From: CAZBDU01 sp964490725
GTDB lineage: Bacteria; Spirochaetota; Spirochaetia; SZUA-6; DRHE01
DNA length: 43,425 nucleotides
Assembly (NCBI GenBank): GCA_964490725.1
Contig: CAZBDU010000043.1
Span: 1-43,425, forward strand
Direction: 5' to 3'
Part shown: positions 37,428 through 43,425 of the stretch, piece by piece
Position numbering within the stretch: the stretch's first letter is position 1
Layout: every line of letters starts with the position of its first letter
The notes under the pieces: model-generated
Databases searched by the model: none
Seen by the model: the letters and a program-made list of their open reading frames with translations, nothing else
What the model was told of the DNA's origin: nothing
Translations under genes and position numbers: made by a program

Positions 37428-38124
37428 GGCCAGCGGGATCAACGCGGGCTACGGGGCCATCCAGGTTCTATGGGGCGTCTCCCTGCGGGTGGAGCGGGGA
37501 GAGTTCGTGGCCATCGTCGGCGCCAACGGAGCGGGCAAGTCTACCCTGCTCAGGACCATCGCGGGCATCCACCGCCAGACCGGAGGCAGCATCACCTTCG
37601 AGGGCGCGGCCATCGAAGCGCTGCCGGCCCACTCGGTGGTGGCGCGGGGAATCGCCCTGGTGCCGGAGGGGCGGCGGATCTTTCCCTACATGACGGTGCG
37701 GGAGAACCTGGAGATGGGCGCCTACACGGTGAGGGACCCCCGGGCGGTGGCGGCGAACCTGGAGTGGGTCTACGGCCTGTTCCCCAAGCTGCGGGAGCGC
37801 CACAGCCAGATGGCCGGCACCTTCAGCGGAGGCGAGCAGCAGATGCTCACCATCGGGCGGGCCCTGATGTCGCGCCCCAAGTTCCTGATGCTGGACGAGC
37901 CTTCGTTAGGCCTGCAGCCGAACATCGTCGCCGCTGTGTTCGAGTCCCTCGCCGCGCTCCACCGCGACGGGGTCACCATCCTGCTGGTGGAGCAGAACGT
38001 GCGCAAGAGCCTGGAGATCGCCCGGCGCGGCTACGTGCTGGAGCACGGACGGGTGGTGATGAGCGGCCCGAGCACCGACCTGCTCCAGGACGAGGGGGTC
38101 AAGAAGGCCTACCTGGGGATCTGA
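37420..38124 (+). CDS. livF: LivF-type ATPase
   Basis: This 234-aa ABC ATPase has Walker A GANGAGKST, Q-loop ALVPEGRRIFPYMTV (typical of LivF), signature FSGGEQQM, Walker B FLMLDEPSLGL and switch LLVEQN. It is the second ATPase of the transporter and last in the operon. A GC-rich repeat follows 1 nt after the stop. Confidence 0.96.
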
Positions 38125-38125
38125 C

Positions 38126-38164
38126 CCGTCCTCGGCCGCCGCAGGGGCCGTCCTCGGCCGCCGG
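38126..38164 (+). repeat. 39-bp GC-rich repeat, copy 2 (downstream of livF)
   Basis: It is identical over 39 bp to 32319-32357. It sits between the convergent livF and sulfatase genes. The nearby CCGTCC and GGACGG can pair, so the site may end transcription from both sides. Confidence 0.8.
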
Positions 38165-38185
38165 GCGGGGGACGGACGGGACCGG

Positions 38186-39670
38186 CTACTTCTGGGCGTT
38201 CAGCAGCCGCTGGCCCGGCCCCGGCAGGGTCTGCCCGCCGCGGGCGTCGTTGGCGAGCTCCTGGCGAAGCTCCCAGTCCAGGAGCTCCTCGGTGAGCCGC
38301 AGCCTCTCCTGGCGGTGGCGGCGATCCTCCCAGAGGTTGTGCTGCTCCCGTGGGTCGCTGTCCATGTCGTAGAGCTCGCCCATGGGCTCACCGTGGTAGA
38401 CGTTCAGCTTGTAGCGACGGTCGCGGATCATGGTGGCGTGGATCGGGGGCTCCCAGTAGACCCCGCGGTCGTTGATGCCGCTGTTGCGGTAGCAGCAGAT
38501 GGCGCGGTCGTGCCCGCCGCCGCCGCACGCCACCGGCAGCAGGTCCAGCGCCTCCGGCATCCAGCCGGCCCGCACCCCCTCCCCCACCCCGGCGGCGGCG
38601 AGCGCGGTGGCCGCCAGGTCGTGAAGCTGCACCAGCTCGGCGCTGCGCCGGCCGGCGGGGATGCGAGCCGGCCAGCGCAGGATGAGCGGCACCCGCGCGC
38701 AGGCCTCGTAGAAGAAGGCCCCCTTCACCAGCAGCTCCTGGTCTCCCAGCATGTCCCCGTGGTCGCTGGTGAAGATCACCAGGGTGTTCTCCGAAAGACC
38801 CCGGGCGGCCAGCGCCCCCAGGACCCGTCCCACCTCCAGGTCGAAGAGGGCGATCGAGGCCGCGTAGCCCAGGCGCATCCGCTGGAGATCCTCATCCCTG
38901 AAGCGCTCGAAGGGACCCAGGTAGGAGTGGTTCCGCTCCGCCAGGATGCCCCGGGGACGGCTCTCCCCCGCGGGCCGGCCCACCGGCGGGGGGATGCGCT
39001 CCGCTTCCACCCGCTCCAGCATCGGGAGCGGGTAGCCTTCGTAGGGGTTGTGGGGGTCGAAGACGCTCATCATGCAGAAAAACGGCCGCCCGGCCGGAGC
39101 GCTGTCGATGTAGTCGATGGTGCGCTCGGCGGCCCAGTGGGTCAGGTGCACCTCCCGCCGATGGTGCAGGAGCCTGCGCCCCTCCCGCTTCAGGCGGGCG
39201 TGGAACTCCGGGTCCCGCTCCTTCAGCCAGCGGGAGTAGGCGTTCAGCGGCGAGTCCAGGGCCAGCATGGCCTCCAGGCACCACTCGTACACATCGAAGC
39301 CGTCGCCCGGATGGCGCCGGCTCTCCTCGTAGAGGCGGCCGCTGACGTGCATCTTGCCGAACAGCGCCGTGTGGTAGCCGCGCTCCTGCAGCCGCCGGGT
39401 GAAGCAGACCTCCCCGGCCGGCAGGGTGTCGTGCAGCTTGTACACCCCGTGGCCCGGCAGGTGCTTGCCCGTGAACAGGCTGGCCCTGCTGGGAGTGCAG
39501 AGGGTGTTGGTGGCGTAGCAGTTGTCGAAGGCCACCCCATCGGAGGCCAGCCTGTCCAGGTTGGGCGTGGCCAGCCAGTCCGCCCCGTAGCAGCCCAGGG
39601 AGTCCCAGCGCTGCTGGTCGGTCATGAGCAGCAGGATGTTCGGCGCTCCGCCGGCCGCTTGCTTCGCCAT
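38186..39670 (-). CDS. Sulfatase (type I, formylglycine-dependent family)
   Basis: This 494-aa protein starts at ATG 39670 after AGGAGGT. PNILLLMTDQQRWDSLGCYG is the usual opening with metal ligands Asp18 and Gln19. The active-site motif CTPSR has Cys58, the residue converted to formylglycine. FTSDHGDMLGD gives further metal ligands. There is no signal peptide, so it should act in the cytoplasm on an imported sulfate ester; choline-sulfatase or N-sulfo sugar types are possible. No sulfatase-maturating radical SAM enzyme is in the window. It lies near a Liv-type transporter, a sugar-dehydrogenase-like protein and an MFS exporter. Confidence 0.93.
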   Translation of the reverse strand: MAKQAAGGAPNILLLMTDQQRWDSLGCYGADWLATPNLDRLASDGVAFDNCYATNTLCTPSRASLFTGKHLPGHGVYKLHDTLPAGEVCFTRRLQERGYHTALFGKMHVSGRLYEESRRHPGDGFDVYEWCLEAMLALDSPLNAYSRWLKERDPEFHARLKREGRRLLHHRREVHLTHWAAERTIDYIDSAPAGRPFFCMMSVFDPHNPYEGYPLPMLERVEAERIPPPVGRPAGESRPRGILAERNHSYLGPFERFRDEDLQRMRLGYAASIALFDLEVGRVLGALAARGLSENTLVIFTSDHGDMLGDQELLVKGAFFYEACARVPLILRWPARIPAGRRSAELVQLHDLAATALAAAGVGEGVRAGWMPEALDLLPVACGGGGHDRAICCYRNSGINDRGVYWEPPIHATMIRDRRYKLNVYHGEPMGELYDMDSDPREQHNLWEDRRHRQERLRLTEELLDWELRQELANDARGGQTLPGPGQRLLNAQK

Positions 39671-39810
39671 ACCCTATACCTCCTCGAGAGCCCCTCGCTC
39701 CGCCATGCACACGCCCGCCCCGGCAGCTGCGGCCTGGCCGCTCCGCCTCAGCTGCCCGTCCACCGGGATGCCAGCCGAAGTCACCCGCTGGGCCGGCTCC
39801 GTCCCCCCCT

Positions 39811-40986
39811 TCAGAGGAAATAGCGCAGGGCGAACAGAAACCCGCTGGAAATGATCCCTACCGTGAAGTTGTCGTCCAGGTCCATGGAGAACAGCTCCAC
39901 GTTCGTGGCGAACACCGGCCCTGCCAGAGTCATGTATACCGGAATGGGGAACAGACTCCGCAGCACCCACCCGGCCATGAAGCTCCCGGCAGCGAAGCCC
40001 AGGCTGCCCTGCAGCGTCCGGTCCCGCAGCAGAGTGAGCCGTCCGAAGCGCAGACCGATCAGCTTGCTGAACATGTCGCCCACGGTGATGAAGGCCAGCC
40101 CCTGGTAGGGAACGTTGTCGGGAAACACCAGGAACATGATGAAGATGGCCACCAGGAAGCTCGTCATGGAGGAGAACCTCCGGCTCTCCTTGCTCTTGAA
40201 CAGGCGGCGAAGCTCCACGCGGGTCAGGATGCGCACCAGATCGGTGATGCTGAACACCAGCGCCAGCGCCCCCAGCAGGAAGAGCAGCACGGTGCGTCCC
40301 GCCAGCAGGTCGATGGGAATGAACAGCAGCGCGAAGGGCCGGGCGATCACCCGCCACCACCTCATCTCGATGGTCTCCTCGAGGACGAATACCCGGTGGA
40401 CCAGGACGTTGCGCACGCTCAAGGCCAGGCAGAACAGCGCCAGGGAGCCCATCAGCAGGCCGGGCGGCGAGAGGCCCAGCTCCAGCAGCGTCTGAACGGA
40501 GAGGAACAGGAAGGCGGCCAGGGCGGTGGTGTCTCCGTTGCGGGTGGCCAGGAACACCAGCAGGGCCGCTCCCAGCACCGCCGCCAGGGAAGGCCAGGGG
40601 AACGCGCCGGCGGCGACGGCCCGCGCGCACAGGAACAGGTACAACCCCACGGCGGTGGCCATTCCCCTGCCGCCGCGAAACCCCAGGTAGGGGGGAAAGA
40701 TGTGGCCCAGAACCGGCGCCCAGGCGGGGACGAACAACCACAGGCCGCCCACCCCGAAGAGGCGCTCTGCCACCAGGAGAGCCGCGATCCCCTTGCCCAG
40801 ATCGAAGACGGCGGTCGCCGCCCCCGCGGCCGGCCCCACCTGGTGGTACACGTTGCGCGCGCCGGCGTTGCGGGTCCCCACGGAGCGGATGTCGATTCCG
40901 CCGATCAGGCGGGAAAGAATGTAGGCGGGGGGGAGGCCGCCGAGCAGGAACCCGACGGCCGCCGACAGGGCAATCGCGGCAGCCAT
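39811..40986 (-). CDS. Fusion of PlsY acyltransferase and a dolichol-kinase/CTP-transferase-like domain
   Basis: This 391-aa membrane protein has two parts. Residues 1-195 carry the three PlsY motifs: IDIRSVGTRNAGARNV, VFDLGKGIAALL and GHIFPPYLGFRGGRGMATAV, which use acyl phosphate to acylate glycerol 3-phosphate. Residues about 230-391 end with ITVGDMFSKLIGLRFGR and RTLQGSLGFAAGSFMAG, like dolichol/phytol kinases and phosphatidate cytidylyltransferases that use CTP. PlsY is usually about 200 aa and single-domain. ATG 40986 fits the family start, although the frame is open from TTG 41022. The promoter upstream predicts a leaderless mRNA. Confidence 0.85.
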   Translation of the reverse strand: MAAAIALSAAVGFLLGGLPPAYILSRLIGGIDIRSVGTRNAGARNVYHQVGPAAGAATAVFDLGKGIAALLVAERLFGVGGLWLFVPAWAPVLGHIFPPYLGFRGGRGMATAVGLYLFLCARAVAAGAFPWPSLAAVLGAALLVFLATRNGDTTALAAFLFLSVQTLLELGLSPPGLLMGSLALFCLALSVRNVLVHRVFVLEETIEMRWWRVIARPFALLFIPIDLLAGRTVLLFLLGALALVFSITDLVRILTRVELRRLFKSKESRRFSSMTSFLVAIFIMFLVFPDNVPYQGLAFITVGDMFSKLIGLRFGRLTLLRDRTLQGSLGFAAGSFMAGWVLRSLFPIPVYMTLAGPVFATNVELFSMDLDDNFTVGIISSGFLFALRYFL

Positions 40987-40994
40987 GGGGCCGC

Positions 40995-41022
40995 ATTGTA
41001 GCCGACAGATCGGGCGCTGCAA
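40995..41022 (-). promoter_or_regulatory. Promoter of the PlsY fusion gene, giving a near-leaderless mRNA
   Basis: The minus strand reads TTGCAG (41022-41017), a 16-nt spacer and TACAAT (41000-40995). The start site would fall about 2 nt before ATG 40986, and no ribosome site lies between. Confidence 0.55.
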
Positions 41023-41105
41023 AGCGGGCGGCGCCGCACGGCGCCGGGGCCGCTGACGCGAGAGCTCGCATCGTGTACCATGGCCGCGGTGGCAGGAGGA
41101 ACAGG

Positions 41106-42158
41106 ATGGCGGAGCCGCTGGGGATCGGAATCATCGGCGCCGGCAAGGCCGGCCAGGGCTACGCCCGCACCATTCAGGGCTCCGGGACAGCCCGGGTGGT
41201 GGGACTGTGCGCTGCTCACGAGGACAGCGCCCGGGGGGCGGCCCGGCGCCTGCAGGTGCCCTTCTGGACCGCCGACCACCGGCGCCTGGTGGAGCACCCC
41301 GAGGTGGAGGCGGTGATCGTGGCCAGCCCGGACCGCTTCCACCGGGAGCACGCCGAGGCGGCCGCCCGGGCGGGCCGGCACGTGCTGTGCGAGAAGCCTA
41401 TGTGCCGCTCTCTGGAAGAGGCGGATTCGATGATCCAGGCCTGCCGGGAGGCGGGGGTGTGTCTCATGGTGGGGTTCACCGAGCGCTACACACACCCCTG
41501 CCGCGATGCGCACCGGCGCATCCAGGAGGGACAGATCGGCCGGCCGCGGATGATCCTGGCGCGGCGCTGCCACCCCCGCTCGGTGGTGCGCGGCCGCCGG
41601 TGGCTCAACGATCGGGAGACCGGCGGGGTGCTGAGCTACGCGGGCACGCACAACATCGACCTCATCTGCTGGTTCATGGGGGAGGCCCCCGAGAGGGTCT
41701 ACGCCGAGATGGGACCGCTGATCCTCCCGGAGCGGGAGTTCACCGACTGCGCGGTCATGACCTTCCGCTTCCCCTCCGGCGGCATCGCCACCCTGTTCGA
41801 AACCTTCGCCTACCCCGCCCGCTATCCCTACAGCGTGGACCGCAGCATCGAGATCCTGGGCCAGACGGGGCTGCTGAAGGTGGACTTCATGTCCCAGCCC
41901 CTCCAGGTGTACACCGCGGAGGACCACCAGCTCGGAGACGCGGTCACCTGGCCGCTGGAGGAGGGGCGCATCACCGGCGCGCTGCTCGCGGAGGTGCAGC
42001 ACTTCGTGCGCTGCGTGCGGGAGAGGCTCGACCCGCAGACCGGAGGCCCGGAGGGCCGGCTGGCCATCCTCATCGCCGAGGCCGCGCGAGAGGCCTCCCG
42101 CAGCGGGCGGGCGGTGCGTGTCGCCGGGCAGGAGCCGCCCGGAGACGGTCAGAGCTGA
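41106..42158 (+). CDS. Gfo/Idh/MocA-family NAD(P)-dependent oxidoreductase
   Basis: This 350-aa protein has the Rossmann motif GIIGAGKAGQGYARTI (residues about 8-23), VIVASPDRFHREHA and the catalytic-region VLCEKPM with the EKP lysine. A C-terminal alpha/beta domain follows (GVLSYAGTHNIDLICWFMGE, with the usual DxxxH-like site). The family oxidises or reduces sugars, inositols or related alcohols; the substrate here is unknown. ATG 41106 follows GGAGGAACAGG; the longer frame from 41073 lacks this. It is divergent from the PlsY fusion and convergent with the MFS gene, 19 nt away. Confidence 0.92.
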   Translation: MAEPLGIGIIGAGKAGQGYARTIQGSGTARVVGLCAAHEDSARGAARRLQVPFWTADHRRLVEHPEVEAVIVASPDRFHREHAEAAARAGRHVLCEKPMCRSLEEADSMIQACREAGVCLMVGFTERYTHPCRDAHRRIQEGQIGRPRMILARRCHPRSVVRGRRWLNDRETGGVLSYAGTHNIDLICWFMGEAPERVYAEMGPLILPEREFTDCAVMTFRFPSGGIATLFETFAYPARYPYSVDRSIEILGQTGLLKVDFMSQPLQVYTAEDHQLGDAVTWPLEEGRITGALLAEVQHFVRCVRERLDPQTGGPEGRLAILIAEAAREASRSGRAVRVAGQEPPGDGQS

Positions 42159-42177
42159 CCGGCTCCCCCTGCTGCGT

Positions 42178-43425
42178 TCAGCCAGGGGGACCAGGCGGCG
42201 GCTGCGGAGACGCCGGCCCTCTGCGGCCACGGCGCAGGGGCTCCCGCACCCGCGCCGCCATGATCGCCGCCCCGGCCAGCCCCAGCGCCGCCACCGGAAG
42301 CGGGGCGATCCCGAGGCTTACAAGCTGGCTCGCCGCACCGATCATCAGAGGCCCCACCGCCGTGCCGACGTCCGAAATCAGCCGCCAGAGGCCAAGAAAG
42401 GGGCTCACCGCCGCCCGCGGCGCCAGATCCGTGCCCAGAGTCATGACGATGCCGCTGCCCAGGCCGTTGCCCACGCCGGCCAGGAGCCCCGCCAGGACCA
42501 GGCCGGTGAAGCCGCGGGTGAGGGGGATCAGCGCGATGCTCAGCGACAGGATCACCAGACACGGCACCGCCGCCCACTTGCGGCCCCGCCGGTCCATGAT
42601 CAGCCCCGCCGGGTAGAAAAGAGCCATGTCCATCCCCCAGGACAGGCTGAGCACCAGGCCCACCGCCTGGACGTCCAGCCCTATCTGGTCGCCCCACACG
42701 GGGATCAGGGTGCGCCGGCCGGCCCTGATGAGCTGCAGCATCACGATCACCACGGCCAGGGGGAGGACCTGCCGCCCCCGCAGCAGGCGCACCCCCCCGG
42801 GCCTGGAGGCGGCGGGGCGCTGGAGCCCGGACGCCGGCGAGGAGCTCAGTGCTCCGCCCCAGATGGACAGGGCCGCCAGGGCCAGCCCGTTCACCCCCGC
42901 CTGCACGAAGAAGCTCGGCTGCAGGCCCAGGCTCTTGCCCACCATGCCCCCGATGAGCGGCCCCAGGAACACCCCCACCCGGGTCACCCCGCCGGCCAGG
43001 GACAGGGCGCGGCCCCGCTGCCGCTGGACGGCCGCCTCCCGGAGGTGGAGCTGCACTCCGATCATCCACAGCGAGTGTGCGGCGCCCATGGCCGCCTGCA
43101 GGATCGCCAGCAGCAGCACGCTGTGCACGAATCCGGTGGCCAGCGCCACCACCAGGGCACCGGCAGCGGCCAGGCGCATCAAGCGCCTGCGGTCGAACCG
43201 GCCCAGCAGCGCGCCGGCAGGAAGATCGAACAGCAGGTTGCCGATGCCGTAGGAGGCCACCACCAGCCCGGTGAGGGCAAGGTCCGCTCCCAGCCGGCGG
43301 GCCAGCAGGGGGGTCACGGGCAAAATCATTCCGTAGCCGAGCTGGATCAGAAAGAGGGGCAGATACAACGGCAGCAGCAGCGCCGCCGGGCGGAAGGGCC
43401 CGCCCGGCCCGGCCCGGCCCCCCCC
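42178..43425 (-). CDS. MFS transporter, N-terminus at or beyond the window edge
   Basis: This protein of at least 400 aa has twelve predicted helices. It shows the MFS loop 2-3 pattern (GALLGRFDRRRLMRL) and its repeat in the second half (GLIMDRRGRKWAA). The frame stays open to the right edge, and the first helix already begins by RPAALLLPLYLPLFL, so the start lies in the last 60 bases or outside. TTG 43368 is the only in-window candidate I can see and would cut into helix 1. The 20-residue Pro/Gly/Arg tail is hydrophilic. It resembles drug or sugar efflux members; the substrate is unknown. Confidence 0.88.
   Translation of the reverse strand, partial: GGGRAGPGGPFRPAALLLPLYLPLFLIQLGYGMILPVTPLLARRLGADLALTGLVVASYGIGNLLFDLPAGALLGRFDRRRLMRLAAAGALVVALATGFVHSVLLLAILQAAMGAAHSLWMIGVQLHLREAAVQRQRGRALSLAGGVTRVGVFLGPLIGGMVGKSLGLQPSFFVQAGVNGLALAALSIWGGALSSSPASGLQRPAASRPGGVRLLRGRQVLPLAVVIVMLQLIRAGRRTLIPVWGDQIGLDVQAVGLVLSLSWGMDMALFYPAGLIMDRRGRKWAAVPCLVILSLSIALIPLTRGFTGLVLAGLLAGVGNGLGSGIVMTLGTDLAPRAAVSPFLGLWRLISDVGTAVGPLMIGAASQLVSLGIAPLPVAALGLAGAAIMAARVREPLRRGRRGPASPQPPPGPPG

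Overview
The window is about 43.4 kb of GC-rich, densely coding bacterial DNA from an anaerobe living on C1 and redox chemistry: two carbon monoxide dehydrogenases, an NAD-linked formate dehydrogenase, many ferredoxin modules and no aerobic respiratory genes. Two exported binding proteins have signal peptides ending in ASGTEEG and AGGKQEG, a style common in Spirochaetota. I therefore favour a high-GC spirochaete, but this is inference; no rRNA or other phylogenetic marker is present.

Layout. (1) 1-4.3 kb, minus strand: a CO oxidation operon (cooS, cooF, a broken small [2Fe-2S] gene, a NuoE-like subunit running off the edge) preceded by cooC on its own promoter. (2) 4.5-6.8 kb, plus strand: a DUF72 protein and an octaheme HAO-like cytochrome c. 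(3) 6.8-8.3 kb, minus strand: mobA-fdhD. (4) 8.7-13.1 kb, plus strand: a UPF0251 (DUF134) DNA-binding protein, then a tightly coupled cluster of DUF5320, NifX/ORP-like protein, MinD-ferredoxin ATPase, FmdB zinc ribbon, second MinD-ferredoxin ATPase, a P-loop-less Mrp derivative and a second NifX/ORP-like protein. A decayed radical SAM gene and a second complete cooS follow. (5) 15.4-19.2 kb, minus strand: feoAB, a methyltransferase, a small membrane protein and an ECF sigma factor. (6) 19.2-19.8 kb: a scar holding fragments of a permease and a formate/nitrite-type channel. (7) 19.8-26.1 kb, minus strand: a formate dehydrogenase operon whose NuoF subunit is fused to a GltD/NfnB-like NAD(P) module. 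(8) 26.6-32.3 kb, plus strand: a PilZ protein, then a GntR regulator, a ferredoxin protein, an unknown Cys-containing protein and a TctCBA transporter. (9) 32.4-38.1 kb, plus strand: a metallophosphatase-like protein and a LivKHMGF-type ABC transporter. (10) 38.2-43.4 kb: a sulfatase, a PlsY/CTP-kinase-like fusion, a Gfo/Idh/MocA dehydrogenase and an MFS transporter.

How it fits together. MobA and FdhD serve the molybdenum or tungsten cofactor of the formate dehydrogenase. CooC serves the nickel site of the CODHs. FeoAB supplies iron. The strongest unlisted signal is a 14-bp palindrome, TGAGMATATTCTCA, placed at the promoters of mobA-fdhD, the ORP/Mrp-like cluster (two copies) and feoAB. Two of these promoters have identical -35 and -10 boxes with the same 17-bp spacing. 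This points to a common metal or Fe-S regulon built around a poorly described metallocluster-assembly locus, with the UPF0251 protein as one possible regulator.
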